Shown: in pieces, positions 22,418 to 31,777 of the stretch
Layout: each line of letters opens with the position of its first letter
How positions within the stretch are numbered: the stretch's first letter is position 1
From: Fluviicola sp.
GTDB taxonomy: Bacteria; Bacteroidota; Bacteroidia; Flavobacteriales_D; Crocinitomicaceae
Direction of reading: 5' to 3'
DNA: 33,226 nucleotides
Assembly: GCA_031260455.1 (NCBI GenBank)
Contig: JAIRJW010000004.1
Coordinates: forward strand, 1 to 33,226
Program-made: the position numbers and the translations under genes
The notes under the pieces: generated by a model
What the model was told of the DNA's origin: nothing
Databases searched by the model: none
What the model saw: the letters and a program-made list of their open reading frames with translations, nothing else

Positions 22418-23640
22418 AAACAGTTGTCAGCACACATGAATTGAACCGCTTTAACCTCTGCGTTGCATGCTCCGGAGGGCTGGATTCCACCGTATTGCTC
22501 GAAATACTCGTGTCACTGGGCTTCAAACCATCCATCCTGCATATCAATTACCAGTTACGTGGAGAAGAGAGCGATCAGGACGAAACATTTGTTCGCGATC
22601 TCGCCAGGAAATATCAACTGGAAATCGAAGTAGTGCGCTGTCCGCGAGCACTTATCAAAGGAAATGGGATCAACCTGCAGGAAGCAGCACGGGTTTTCAG
22701 GCACGAGTTATTCAGAAGCTTTATCCAAAAACATCCGGGAAACCGCGTTTTACTGGCCCATCACCAAGACGACCAGGTAGAAACCTTTTTTCTTCAACTG
22801 ATTCGGGGAGCCGGAATTTTCGGGTTGGGTGGTATGCATCCGGAACGCAACGGAATAATTCGCCCTTTTCTTTCTCTAACGAAAGCGGAACTGCGAAACT
22901 ACGCAGAAGAAAAGCAGCTTTGCTGGCGGGAAGATTCGAGTAACTCCGAAAACACCTATAAAAGAAACCAGTTCCGGAACATCCTGCTTCCCGAACTTCA
23001 GAAAAGGATCCCGGCACTTTCTGATTCCATCCGGTTCCTTCAACTGAAATTCCGGGAAGAGCAACAGCACCTCCAGGAAAACCTACAGAGACGCTTATCT
23101 GAGTGGAAACAAAACAGTGAAATCAGTTTCCGGAGCTGGAATGAGTTAAGCCCGGAAGAGCATATCCTTGTTTGTAATTCCTTAACATGGCCTTTTTGGA
23201 CCATACAGCGTATCAGCGAGCTGGAACGGGCAAAATTGAGTTCAAAAATTGATAACAGTCCAATATTCCGCACAAAAGAAGGGTTTTCCTGGAATATAAA
23301 TTTCCTGAAAACAAGTCATTGGGAATTCAAGATTCAGAAGGTTGAATTCTTACCGAAGCTTTTTTCCACATGGGAAGCATACATTGATCAGGAAAAATGC
23401 ATCTCTTTCCCAATTCAAAGCACTGCAAAAAAAACAGACACCATTCAAAAAATCGGAACTCCCGGAAAAAGCAAAGTTTACAAACTGATGAAAGATCATG
23501 GGATTCCGGAACAATGGCGCAGCACATACCCGGTTTTCAGATCGGGAAAAGAAATCGTTTGGATTCCTGGGATCGCCCTTTCGGAAAAACATGTGTCAGG
23601 GCCTGATGCCCGGGTGATTATCAAACTTTCAAAAATCTAA
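22405..23640 (+). CDS. tilS: tRNA(Ile)-lysidine synthase
   Basis: A 411-aa PP-loop ATPase that converts C34 of the tRNA-Ile CAT anticodon to lysidine, so that it reads AUA. The P-loop ACSGGLDSTV is at residues 21-30. LHINYQLRGEESDQDE and LAHHQDDQVETFFLQLIRG (about 112-130) are family motifs, followed by the GGM region and WREDSSN...RNQFRN. The C-terminal substrate-binding TilS_C domain is present (about 330-411, ending GPDARVIIKLSKI). Length is normal. The start ATG lies 13 nt inside the end of pabB, so translation is coupled. Confidence 0.95.
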   Translation: MSVVETVVSTHELNRFNLCVACSGGLDSTVLLEILVSLGFKPSILHINYQLRGEESDQDETFVRDLARKYQLEIEVVRCPRALIKGNGINLQEAARVFRHELFRSFIQKHPGNRVLLAHHQDDQVETFFLQLIRGAGIFGLGGMHPERNGIIRPFLSLTKAELRNYAEEKQLCWREDSSNSENTYKRNQFRNILLPELQKRIPALSDSIRFLQLKFREEQQHLQENLQRRLSEWKQNSEISFRSWNELSPEEHILVCNSLTWPFWTIQRISELERAKLSSKIDNSPIFRTKEGFSWNINFLKTSHWEFKIQKVEFLPKLFSTWEAYIDQEKCISFPIQSTAKKTDTIQKIGTPGKSKVYKLMKDHGIPEQWRSTYPVFRSGKEIVWIPGIALSEKHVSGPDARVIIKLSKI

Positions 23641-23726
23641 AAACAGTTAAAACTTTTTTAAAAAAATGTTTTTAAACCAATTTTTCATTAAATTTCAAAT
23701 TGTACATTCTAAAAAGCCCCATAACT

Positions 23727-23996
23727 ATGGAACCAGTTACAATAGAAAAAGAGATTGTGAAAGATTTGTCTTTCAAACAACCAATTGAATTTGAACAACA
23801 ATCAGATATTCATTTAAAACTGGAGGAGGCAACCAGGCTGGGCAACGGTTACCATCACAAAGTCGGTATCATCTTTCATGACGATGAAGGGCTTAAAAGA
23901 GTCAATACTACTATCTGGGCCACCGGTCAAAAATATATTTGTCTGAAAGGCGGAATGTGGATTCCCATTGATCACATCGTTGAATTGAAGTTTTAG
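23727..23996 (+). CDS. Conserved hypothetical protein (89 aa)
   Basis: An 89-aa soluble protein without signal peptide or Cys-rich motif. I recall close relatives as uncharacterised small proteins in many Bacteroidetes, sharing LEEATRLGNGYHHKVGI and TTIWATGQKYICLKGG, with a C-terminal WIPIDHIVEL. The strongly conserved strands suggest a small beta-rich fold. The ATG at 23727 was preferred to an in-frame TTG at 23700. It lies 86 bp after tilS and 84 bp before the DsbD-like pair, so it is probably its own unit. No function is assigned. Confidence 0.8.
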   Translation: MEPVTIEKEIVKDLSFKQPIEFEQQSDIHLKLEEATRLGNGYHHKVGIIFHDDEGLKRVNTTIWATGQKYICLKGGMWIPIDHIVELKF

Positions 23997-24025
23997 CTTT
24001 TCAAGAACAGAATATAAACTCATTA

Positions 24026-24055
24026 TTAACAAGCAGTTTTCGTTTTGTAGTTTTG
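24026..24055 (+). promoter_or_regulatory. Promoter of the DsbD-like gene pair
   Basis: TAGTTTTG (24048-24055) matches TAnnTTTG exactly. TTA at 24026-24028 is 19 nt upstream and could be a weakened -33 TTG. The predicted leader to ATG 24081 is about 20 nt. Confidence 0.45.
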
Positions 24056-24080
24056 AAATATACAACAAGACTTAAAGTCC

Positions 24081-24518
24081 ATGATATACAAACTGTTTTT
24101 TTTATGCTCTTTCCTGATGATTAACACCATGCTCTTTTCTCAGGATCGTGTAAAATGGAATTTCTCCTACAATCCCGCAACACAGGAAATTCAAATGAAG
24201 GCTTCAATAGCTGAAGGCTGGCATTTGTATAGTCAACATATCAACAATACAATCGGGCCGGTTCCAACCAGTTTTACCTTTACCGAAAATCCGAATGTGA
24301 AATTTGAAGGCGAAGTGACAGAACCGAAAGCCATTCATGAATACGACGAAAACTTCGAAGCTGCATTGGACTTCTTCAAAAACGAAGTGATTTTTACACG
24401 TAAAATTTCAAAAACAAAGGCAGGAGAAACCATCAAAGGCTATGTTACCTTCATGGTCTGCAATGATGTTATGTGTCTCCCGCCTGTCGACATTGATTTT
24501 TCTATAACCATTCAGTAA
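24081..24518 (+). CDS. Stand-alone DsbD N-terminal-domain protein
   Basis: A 145-aa exported protein with a signal peptide ending FSQ (residue 21). The rest corresponds to the periplasmic alpha domain of DsbD: WNFSYNP, WHLYSQ, HEYDENF and the cysteine pair VCNDVMCLPP (Cys127, Cys132). It has no membrane or thioredoxin domain. The following gene, 18 nt downstream, encodes full DsbD with its own alpha domain (TCEINAACLPP), so the two are probably paralogous. The Cys spacing differs by one residue from the neighbour, C-x4-C against C-x5-C. It probably carries electrons from the DsbD core to a periplasmic client; this is an inference. Confidence 0.82.
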   Translation: MIYKLFFLCSFLMINTMLFSQDRVKWNFSYNPATQEIQMKASIAEGWHLYSQHINNTIGPVPTSFTFTENPNVKFEGEVTEPKAIHEYDENFEAALDFFKNEVIFTRKISKTKAGETIKGYVTFMVCNDVMCLPPVDIDFSITIQ

Positions 24519-24536
24519 TATACGTTATCCTTCTTT

Positions 24537-26606
24537 ATGACTTCATTCTTAAAAAGTTTCATTCTTTTAGTTGGTTTATCCATCATCACCAAAGCACATA
24601 CACAGATTCAATACGCAGAAGATAAGGTAAAATGGAGCGGCAAAGTTGAACAAACAGATGATTATGCAACTGTCATAATCGAAGCTTCCATCACCCCTAA
24701 CTGGGAAATTGGGCCCCTGGTACTTCCAAAAGGTTCCATGAATTTACCAACTGTCGTTCAACTTGTAAAATCCAAAGATTTCGAGATTGCAGGACCAATG
24801 ACGGAATCCAAGCCTCATAGTGAGTACGACAAGATTTTGGATGAAACCCTGGTATATCACGTCGGGAAAGCTGTTTTTAAGCAAAAAATCAAAGTCTTAA
24901 ATAAGAAAGATTTTGTCATTACTTTCAAATACGAATTTCAAACGTGTGAGATCAATGCTGCCTGTTTACCTCCGTATGCATCAAGCGGAACGATCAAAGT
25001 AAAAGGAAATCCAAACGCAAAAGATCAGTCTGTTACCGAAACTGCAGGACCTGATACATCAACAACAGCAATTGCACCTGTAACACATAATGATGACAAA
25101 GATCCATCACCCGGAGACAAAAAAACAACTGAAAAAAAATCTTTCGGGGATCCTCCAAAGCAAAAGAACAAATCCTTGTCAGGAGTATTCATCGGGGCAT
25201 TTTTAAGCGGTTTCCTGGCATTAATCATGCCTTGTGTTTTCCCGATGATTCCGATGACGGTCAGTTTCTTTACCAAGCGCAGTAAATCTCGTATACAAGG
25301 GATTCGCAATGCTTTTATCTATGGCGGTTCTATCGTTTTAATCCACGTACTTTTAGGAGGAATTGTGGTGATTACCGGAGCAGGACACATTTTGAATGAA
25401 TTGTCAACCAATGTTTGGTTCAATATTTTCTTTTTCCTGATGCTGTTTCTTTTCGGATTGTCTTTTTTGGGGGCTTTCGAAATCCGGCTTCCTTCCAAAT
25501 GGGTGAATTCTGCGGATGCCAAGGCCGACAAAGGGGGAATTGTGGGAATCTTTTTCATGGCTTTGGTATTATCCTTAGCTTCTTTTTCCTGTACAGGTCC
25601 AATTTTGGGCGGACTATTGGGCGGGCTTTCTGCTTATGGCGGAGGATCAGCTCTCATGGTCGGGATGTTTGCCTTCGGATTGGCTTTGGCTTTGCCATTT
25701 ATGTTATTTTCTATTTTCCCTTCCTGGTTGAACTCTATGCCAAATTCAGGCGGCTGGCTGAATGTTGTAAAAGTCTTCTTAGGCTTCCTGGAAATTGCTT
25801 TCGCTTTCAAATTCTTATCCACTGCGGACACTACAATGCAATGGCACATCCTGGAACGTGAAATTTTTATTTCCATCTGGATTGCTATTTTCGGAACACT
25901 GACACTTTACCTGTTCGGAAAGTTTCACTTACCGCACGACAGCCCCGTTGTGAAACTCTCAGTTGGAAGAACCATGACAGCAACGCTGGCTTTGGCATTT
26001 ACACTGTACCTGGTTCCTGGATTATGGGGAGCTCCGCTGAAACTGATCAATGCATTCCTTCCTCCTGATTTTTACGCAGAATCGCCGAAAGGATTTGGCA
26101 GCGGCAGGCAAACAATAACTGCAACAGTACACTTGAAAGACGGCATGCATGAAGGACCTCAGGGGCTTCCGGCCTTCACCGATTACGACAAGGCATTGGC
26201 TTATGCCAAGAAAGTAAACAAACCGCTTTTTGTTGATTTTACCGGATGGGGTTGTGTTAACTGCCGTAAGATGGAACAAAGTGTCTGGGGAGAACCAGGC
26301 ATTATTGAAAAACTAAGAGATGACGTAGTTATTGTATCACTGTACGTGGATGAGCGAACAGAATTACCGAAAAAACAACAGAAAACCATTCAGGTAAATG
26401 GCCGGGATTTTTCGATGATAACCATTGGGAATAAATGGACGGCAAAGCAAATTAAAGAATATCAGACATCTTCTCAACCATATTATGTACTCCAAACCCC
26501 GGATGGAGAAGATATTCCGGTCGGTTCTGCAGATTATCAGAATCACGGTAGCCCTGAGGTATTTAAGAAGTGGTTGGAAGATGGCTTGAAAATATTCAGA
26601 AAATAG
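24537..26606 (+). CDS. dsbD: Thiol:disulfide interchange protein DsbD
   Basis: A 689-aa inner-membrane protein that carries electrons from cytoplasmic thioredoxin to the periplasm. A signal peptide ends near residue 22. The periplasmic alpha domain (about 25-160) has Cys137 and Cys143. A charged linker rich in K, P, T and D follows (160-212). The membrane core (about 215-500, eight spans) has the redox cysteines Cys233 in MPCVFPMIP and Cys352 in SFSCTGPILG. The C-terminal thioredoxin-like gamma domain has the active site WGCVNCRKME (Cys573, Cys576). All three cysteine pairs are present, so it should be functional. It supports cytochrome c maturation and disulfide isomerisation. Confidence 0.93.
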   Translation: MTSFLKSFILLVGLSIITKAHTQIQYAEDKVKWSGKVEQTDDYATVIIEASITPNWEIGPLVLPKGSMNLPTVVQLVKSKDFEIAGPMTESKPHSEYDKILDETLVYHVGKAVFKQKIKVLNKKDFVITFKYEFQTCEINAACLPPYASSGTIKVKGNPNAKDQSVTETAGPDTSTTAIAPVTHNDDKDPSPGDKKTTEKKSFGDPPKQKNKSLSGVFIGAFLSGFLALIMPCVFPMIPMTVSFFTKRSKSRIQGIRNAFIYGGSIVLIHVLLGGIVVITGAGHILNELSTNVWFNIFFFLMLFLFGLSFLGAFEIRLPSKWVNSADAKADKGGIVGIFFMALVLSLASFSCTGPILGGLLGGLSAYGGGSALMVGMFAFGLALALPFMLFSIFPSWLNSMPNSGGWLNVVKVFLGFLEIAFAFKFLSTADTTMQWHILEREIFISIWIAIFGTLTLYLFGKFHLPHDSPVVKLSVGRTMTATLALAFTLYLVPGLWGAPLKLINAFLPPDFYAESPKGFGSGRQTITATVHLKDGMHEGPQGLPAFTDYDKALAYAKKVNKPLFVDFTGWGCVNCRKMEQSVWGEPGIIEKLRDDVVIVSLYVDERTELPKKQQKTIQVNGRDFSMITIGNKWTAKQIKEYQTSSQPYYVLQTPDGEDIPVGSADYQNHGSPEVFKKWLEDGLKIFRK

Positions 26607-26719
26607 ATATTTAGTGAAATGGAGTTCAAGACACCCCATCTGAGTTCCATTTATCGTTTATAGAGGCTTCTTTTTAAAGAACTCTTCTGTCAAGTAAAAA
26701 TACAACGCTGGTATTTTAT

Positions 26720-26727
26720 TAAATTCG
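26720..26727 (+). promoter_or_regulatory. -7-like box TAAATTCG directly before recG
   Basis: One mismatch from TAnnTTTG, ending 4 nt before the recG ATG. No TTG lies at the usual distance. If used, the recG mRNA would be essentially leaderless, like that of dus. Confidence 0.35.
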
Positions 26728-26731
26728 TACC

Positions 26732-28831
26732 ATGAACCAATGGCTGCAAGCTCAAATCGAATTTCTGAAAGGTGTTGGTCCGCAAAGGGCCAAGCTGTTG
26801 AAAAATGAGCTGGGCATTGCAACCTACCAGGATTTACTCTATTATTTTCCCTTTCGGTACATTGATCGTTCCAGGTTTCACCTCGTCAAAGACATCCCCG
26901 CCATTGATGGGTTTATACAGCTGAAAGGCCAGATTATTTCCATACGGGAAGCAGGCACCGGACGACAAAAAAGACTGAATGTCAAATTCCAGGATTCAAC
27001 GGGAATTATTGACCTGGTTTGGTTCCAGGGATACAAATACATTCTTCCGAATCTGAAGCTCAACACCGACTATATCGTATTCGGGAAAGCAAAACAATAT
27101 GCCAATACCTGGAATATTTCACACCCGGAACTAGGTCTCTACACTGGAAAAGAAGCAGATCTGGGTTGGCAACCGGTATATTCATCGACTGAAAAACTGA
27201 ATGCTGCTGGCTTACATTCCAAAGGAATCCAGAAATTAATTGAAAACCTGCTGGGCCTGGCTGCAAACATGTACTTTGGCGAAACGCTACCTCCTAAACT
27301 GGTGCAGGACCTCAAACTCCCCGGATTTACACAAGCAATTCGCGCCATACACATGCCTTCAGATGTAGCGCTGGCTCAAAAAGCCAGAACACGCTTCAAA
27401 CTGGAAGAATTACTGAACCTGCAAATCGAATTATTACTTCGAAAAGCGATCAATCTGCAGAAAAACAAAGGACAGGTTGTTCACGATGTAGGGCAACTGT
27501 TCCATGATTTTTACGAAAACAACCTCCCCTTTCCACTGACCAGTGCCCAGAAAAAAGTGCTCAGAGAAATTCGCCGTGACATAGGGTCTGGTTTCCAGAT
27601 GAACCGTTTATTGCAGGGAGATGTCGGAAGCGGAAAAACAGTTGTAGCCCTGCTCACCATGCTCATGGGAGTCGGCTCCGGGTTACAGGGTGCTTTGATG
27701 GCTCCTACCGAAATTTTGGCCAGCCAGCATTTTAACGGATTACAGGAACTACTGGAAGGAAGTTCTGTTCGCATTGCCTTACTGACCGGTTCTACCAAAA
27801 AGGCAGCACGAAAAGAAATTCACGAAAAACTACTCAGCGGAGAAATCCATATTCTGGTAGGAACTCATGCACTTCTGGAAGAAAGTGTTCAGTTCAAAAA
27901 CCTGGGAATCGTGGTCATTGACGAGCAACACCGCTTCGGCGTGGAACAACGCGCCCATTTATGGAAGAAAAATGAATCCCCGCCACACATCCTGGTAATG
28001 ACTGCCACTCCGATTCCCCGAACACTGGCCATGACTTATTACGGCGATCTGGATGTCTCCGTTATTGACGAGCTTCCACCAGGAAGAAAACCGATTACGA
28101 CCAAACATCATTTCGAGAAAGACCGCTCGCTGGTTTTCGGATTTATCCGTAAAGAAATTGCACTCGGAAGGCAGGTTTATGTAGTTTATCCTCTAATCCA
28201 GGAATCCGAAACGCTGGATTATAACAACCTCATGGACGGCTACGAAGCAATCAGCCGCGCTTTTCCTCTACCGGACTATCGCGTGAGTATTGTACACGGA
28301 AAGATGAAACCTGAAGTAAAGAACTACGAAATGAAACTGTTTATGGAAGGTAAAACGCAGATTATGGTGGCTACAACCGTTATTGAAGTCGGAGTGAACG
28401 TTCCGAATGCTTCTGTAATGGTCATTGAGAGCTCTGAACGCTTCGGATTATCACAATTACACCAGTTGCGCGGTCGTGTGGGGCGTGGGGCTGAACAATC
28501 CTATTGCCTGCTCATGACAGGAAACAAGCTTTCTTCAGACACCAGAAAACGAATTCATACGATGGTCCGCACCAATGACGGATTTGAAATTTCGGAGGTC
28601 GATCTGGAACTCAGAGGGCCGGGAGACATCATGGGAACCCAGCAAAGCGGCAACCTGAACCTGAAAATTGCAGATCTGGCTAAAGATGGCCCGCTTGTTG
28701 CATTAGCCAGGGAAAAGGCCCGGGAGCTTTTACAGGATGATCCGAGACTGGAAAAGCCGGAACACTTCTTCCTGAGAATGGAAGCAATAAAAAGACTCCA
28801 GGACAAACCTAACTGGGCAGAAATTTCGTAA
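26732..28831 (+). CDS. recG: ATP-dependent DNA helicase RecG
   Basis: A 699-aa superfamily 2 branch-migration helicase that remodels stalled forks and Holliday junctions. The N-terminal wedge/OB domain (about 1-200) includes LKGVGPQRAKLL at the start and FPFRYIDRS. Helicase motifs follow: Walker A GDVGSGKTVVA (about 295-305), DEQH in VVIDEQHRFGVEQR (about 397-400), TATPIPRTLAMT, and motif VI QLHQLRGRVGRG (about 575-586). Length matches the family. A small periplasmic protein gene follows 9 nt downstream. Preceded by a possible leaderless promoter. Confidence 0.96.
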   Translation: MNQWLQAQIEFLKGVGPQRAKLLKNELGIATYQDLLYYFPFRYIDRSRFHLVKDIPAIDGFIQLKGQIISIREAGTGRQKRLNVKFQDSTGIIDLVWFQGYKYILPNLKLNTDYIVFGKAKQYANTWNISHPELGLYTGKEADLGWQPVYSSTEKLNAAGLHSKGIQKLIENLLGLAANMYFGETLPPKLVQDLKLPGFTQAIRAIHMPSDVALAQKARTRFKLEELLNLQIELLLRKAINLQKNKGQVVHDVGQLFHDFYENNLPFPLTSAQKKVLREIRRDIGSGFQMNRLLQGDVGSGKTVVALLTMLMGVGSGLQGALMAPTEILASQHFNGLQELLEGSSVRIALLTGSTKKAARKEIHEKLLSGEIHILVGTHALLEESVQFKNLGIVVIDEQHRFGVEQRAHLWKKNESPPHILVMTATPIPRTLAMTYYGDLDVSVIDELPPGRKPITTKHHFEKDRSLVFGFIRKEIALGRQVYVVYPLIQESETLDYNNLMDGYEAISRAFPLPDYRVSIVHGKMKPEVKNYEMKLFMEGKTQIMVATTVIEVGVNVPNASVMVIESSERFGLSQLHQLRGRVGRGAEQSYCLLMTGNKLSSDTRKRIHTMVRTNDGFEISEVDLELRGPGDIMGTQQSGNLNLKIADLAKDGPLVALAREKARELLQDDPRLEKPEHFFLRMEAIKRLQDKPNWAEIS

Positions 28832-28840
28832 ACTTGAACC

Positions 28841-29182
28841 ATGAAAAAAATCCTTCTACTGGCAATTGCGCTTATCAGTTATTCATCTGCTGATTCCCAG
28901 GTTCTTTCAGGAACTCTGGTTGATTCCGGCCGGAAATTGTTAAACACCGAAGAAAAATTCACGATTACAAATGCAGTCAGTGGAACAGTTGTGGTGGAAT
29001 TGGCTGTAAACCGGGAGGGTAAAGTTACGGGAACAAAAGTACTCGGAGATGAGTCTACAATCAAATCAACTCCATCGCGGATGAAAGCGGAAAATGCCGC
29101 AAAAAAACTGACGTTCACTGCCGGAACGCGTTATGCTCCTTTTGAGTATGTGAAAGTAAAATATACTTATGTAGTTCAATAG
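28841..29182 (+). CDS. Small exported protein with TonB C-terminal-like domain
   Basis: A 113-aa protein with a signal peptide ending near SADSQ (residue 20). The remainder, SGTVVVELAVNREGKVTGTK followed by a variable loop and AENAAKKLTFT, has the strand-helix-strand pattern of TonB C-terminal domains. There is no N-terminal TonB membrane anchor, so it is a free periplasmic or outer-membrane-facing protein, not a complete TonB. It starts 9 nt after recG, so it is probably co-transcribed, with no functional link apparent. It is convergent with dus. Confidence 0.75.
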   Translation: MKKILLLAIALISYSSADSQVLSGTLVDSGRKLLNTEEKFTITNAVSGTVVVELAVNREGKVTGTKVLGDESTIKSTPSRMKAENAAKKLTFTAGTRYAPFEYVKVKYTYVVQ

Positions 29183-29216
29183 AAACTGCAACTCCATTCA
29201 ACCAGTAAGCAACAGA

Positions 29217-30218
29217 CTATCCAGCCGTTGAAAACGTAAACACTTCTGCGTTTTCTTCCAGATAGGAAAATATATCCAGGATTTCCTGCAAATCGAAAGA
29301 AGTAACCAGTTTAGTACGAAATTCCTTAAAGTGCGCAATTCCTTTAAAATAATTGGTGTAATGGCGTTTCATTTCCACCACTCCCAAACGCTCTCCTTTC
29401 CATTTCACACTCATCATCAGGTGATCCCGTGCGGCTTCTACCCGGTCTTTCACACCCGGAGCCTCCAGGCGTTCTCCGGTTGCCATATAATGTTTGATTT
29501 CGCTGAAAATCCACGGATAACCGATACTCGCCCTTCCGATCATAATGCCGTCTACTCCATAGCGATTTTTGTATTCTACCGCTTTCTCTGGTGAGTCAAT
29601 ATCTCCGTTTCCGAAAACCGGGATTTTGATACGCGGGTTATTCTTTACTTCGGCAATATATTTCCAGTCGGCTTCTCCCTTATACATCTGAGCACGTGTT
29701 CGTCCGTGAATCGACAAGGCTTCCACTCCGATATCCTGCAAGCGTTCAGCCACTTCCATAATATTTATCATCGAGTGATCCCAGCCCAAACGGGTTTTCA
29801 CTGTTACCGGCAATTTGGTCGATTTAATGCAAGCCTGCGTCAGGCGAACCATCAGATCCACATCTTTCAGAACTCCTGCTCCCGCTCCTTTGCAAACAAC
29901 TTTTTTCACCGGACAACCGAAGTTAATATCCAGCAAGTCCGGGTTCGTTGCATCCACAATCTTCGCCGATATGGCCATTGCTTCTTCATCTCCGCCGAAA
30001 ATCTGGATCCCGATCGGTTTTTCGTAATCGAAAATATCCAGCTTCTGACGGCTTTTGATTGCATCTCTGATCAATCCTTCAGAAGAAATAAATTCAGTAT
30101 ACATCAAATCGGCACCGTGTTTTTTACACAATGCTCTGAAAGGCGGATCACTGACATCTTCCATCGGTGCCAAAAGCAGCGGAAACTCTCCCAACTCAAT
30201 ATCCCGGATCTTTACCAT
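29217..30218 (-). CDS. dusB: tRNA-dihydrouridine synthase (DusB-like)
   Basis: A 333-aa FMN-dependent enzyme that reduces uridine to dihydrouridine in the tRNA D-loop. The N-terminal TIM barrel begins PLLLAPMEDVSDPPFRALCK, and NFGCPVKKVVCKGAGAG carries the conserved catalytic Cys region. Further marks are VTVKTRLGWD, LSIHGRTRAQMYKG and VFGNGDIDSPEKA, with DGIMIGRASIGYPW as the phosphate-binding end. The ATG at 30218 gives MVKIRDIELG and was chosen because the promoter box TATCTTTG (30223-30230) lies immediately upstream. The in-frame ATG at 30263 would lie upstream of that promoter. Confidence 0.93.
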   Translation of the reverse strand: MVKIRDIELGEFPLLLAPMEDVSDPPFRALCKKHGADLMYTEFISSEGLIRDAIKSRQKLDIFDYEKPIGIQIFGGDEEAMAISAKIVDATNPDLLDINFGCPVKKVVCKGAGAGVLKDVDLMVRLTQACIKSTKLPVTVKTRLGWDHSMINIMEVAERLQDIGVEALSIHGRTRAQMYKGEADWKYIAEVKNNPRIKIPVFGNGDIDSPEKAVEYKNRYGVDGIMIGRASIGYPWIFSEIKHYMATGERLEAPGVKDRVEAARDHLMMSVKWKGERLGVVEMKRHYTNYFKGIAHFKEFRTKLVTSFDLQEILDIFSYLEENAEVFTFSTAG

Positions 30219-30222
30219 GGCG

Positions 30223-30230
30223 CAAAGATA
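30223..30230 (-). promoter_or_regulatory. -7 box TATCTTTG directly before dusB
   Basis: An exact TAnnTTTG match on the minus strand, ending 4 nt before the ATG at 30218, with a TTA about 21 nt upstream as a weak -33. Transcription would start at or beside the A of ATG. An AATTGCGAATTAC string (30239-30251) just upstream resembles the 24-bp repeats near pabB. Confidence 0.5.
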
Positions 30231-30373
30231 GTAAGTCCAATTGCGAATTACTAATGCCCCCATGACTATTATTTATTACAAATCTGATTCCTGCTAATTG
30301 CCCCAGGTTGCTGGTTTATACGAAAGATAAAAAGAAGACCGCTTACACTTTTAACCAAGTCTGATCACATAAT

Positions 30374-30976
30374 CTAAAATTCAATTAATGTTACAGCCAA
30401 AACAGCTTCTTTTCCAAAATAAAGTGCTGAAATCCAAGAACTCAGGAATACAAAACCGTAAAGACCTGCCAGGGATTTATGCAGTGAATTTTCGTTCCTG
30501 CTCAGGAAAATACTCAGTATCCACATCCAGAACGGCACAATCATCCATTCGAACATATTCATAAAAAAACAAATCATGATCAGGGATGCATTGATGATCT
30601 GCAACCAGCGGAAAATGGTTTTATCCAGAAGTGCAATGAGTACCTGCCAGATAAAAAAAAATACCACAAAACCCAATAAGCACCAGGTCGAAAATGCTTG
30701 TAGTTCCCCCCTGTGCTCCGATAAATAACGATGACTGCAAACGATTTCATAAATAAATTTCGATGACAGCGCAAGAAAGCCTGTCCACAAAAGCAACACT
30801 CCTTCCTGCCAGCGTATTTTCGTTTTGTTTGCAATCAGTAAAATAACGGCAACCAGAAACATTCCCAACTTGTAGAGTACAAATGGCAAGAGAAATACAC
30901 CATCTCTCATCAAAGTGGATAAACCATACATTCCGGCAGTCAGCACAGCCAGCAGAACGATCCGCTCGCTAATCAT
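30374..30976 (-). CDS. Multi-pass membrane protein of unknown function
   Basis: A 200-aa very hydrophobic protein with about six predicted membrane spans spread across its length, including AVLTAGMYGLSTL near the start and WMIVPFWMWILSIFLS near residues 143-158. No catalytic or transport motif is visible. Its ATG overlaps the stop region of map by 8 nt (ATGATTAG), so it is translationally coupled to map and transcribed with it. I do not recognise the family. Confidence 0.72.
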   Translation of the reverse strand: MISERIVLLAVLTAGMYGLSTLMRDGVFLLPFVLYKLGMFLVAVILLIANKTKIRWQEGVLLLWTGFLALSSKFIYEIVCSHRYLSEHRGELQAFSTWCLLGFVVFFFIWQVLIALLDKTIFRWLQIINASLIMICFFMNMFEWMIVPFWMWILSIFLSRNENSLHKSLAGLYGFVFLSSWISALYFGKEAVLAVTLIEF

Positions 30977-31751
30977 TCTTTTTTGCCAAAGCTTCTTTGA
31001 TGTAATCGAAAGTAGAGAGAATCACCGGTTTTCCGTCCACAACGGCAATGTCGTGTTCAAAATGAGCACTTGGCTGCCCATCAGCAGTCACAATCGTCCA
31101 GTTATCTTCCAATTGGATCACTTTTTCGGTTCCCATATTAATCATTGGTTCAATTGCAATAGTGAGGCCATTCATGATCTTTTTCCCTTTTCCGCGTTTT
31201 CCGTAGTTCGGAACCTGTGGATCTTCATGCAGCGTTTTCCCCAACCCGTGTCCAACCAATTCGCGGACCACTCCGTAACCGTGTTTTTCCGCGTGCGTCT
31301 GAATCGCCCAGCCGATATCTTCCATCCGGTTGCCGGTATGTGCATGCTCAATTCCGAGATACAGGCATTCCAGTGTTACATCCAGCAACTTTTGTTTCGC
31401 TTCGGAAATTTCTCCTATTGCAAATGTATACGCGTGATCTCCGTAATATCCTTTGTAAATTGCCCCGCAATCAACGGACACAATGTCTCCTTCCCGAATC
31501 TGACGTTCAGTAGGCAGTCCGTGAACAACCTGCTCATTTACTGAAATCAGCAAGGTACTTGGACAACCATATAAGCCCAAAAATGCCGGAATCGCGTCCT
31601 GCGAACGGATATATGCTTCTGCCATCCTGTCCAGTTCCAGAAGTGTTACTCCCGGACGGAGCATTTCTGCTACTTTACCCAGCGTCCTGCTCACAATCTG
31701 AGCCGCCTGGCGCATCAGTTCAATTTCTTCAGCTGTTTTATATATAATCAT
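30969..31751 (-). CDS. map: Methionine aminopeptidase, type I
   Basis: A 260-aa cytoplasmic metalloprotease that removes N-terminal methionine. The five metal ligands are present: Asp94 (VDCGA), Asp105 (GDHA), His168 (VGHGLG), Glu201 (IEPM) and Glu232 (FEHD), as is the substrate-contact His78 (VVHGLP). Length and the absence of a zinc-finger extension fit bacterial type Ia. The ATG at 31751 gives MIIYKTAEEIELMR, the usual start, with AGGA just upstream. An in-frame ATG at 31772 adds MNFLNRN and lies 5 nt after a TATCTTTA box, so a leaderless longer form is possible. Coupled to the membrane protein gene downstream. Confidence 0.95.
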   Translation of the reverse strand: MIIYKTAEEIELMRQAAQIVSRTLGKVAEMLRPGVTLLELDRMAEAYIRSQDAIPAFLGLYGCPSTLLISVNEQVVHGLPTERQIREGDIVSVDCGAIYKGYYGDHAYTFAIGEISEAKQKLLDVTLECLYLGIEHAHTGNRMEDIGWAIQTHAEKHGYGVVRELVGHGLGKTLHEDPQVPNYGKRGKGKKIMNGLTIAIEPMINMGTEKVIQLEDNWTIVTADGQPSAHFEHDIAVVDGKPVILSTFDYIKEALAKKND

Positions 31752-31777
31752 ATTCCTGTTCAAGAAATTCATGCATG

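Noticed and set aside
26613..26652. Inverted repeat AAATGGA...TCCATTT after dsbD as a terminator
   Set aside because: The loop is over 20 nt and no T-run follows on the plus strand; it could be chance pairing.
30219..30263. Upstream dusB start (ATG at 30263) adding 15 residues
   Set aside because: The exact -7 box TATCTTTG lies between this start and the ATG at 30218, and the extra residues are not typical of Dus proteins.
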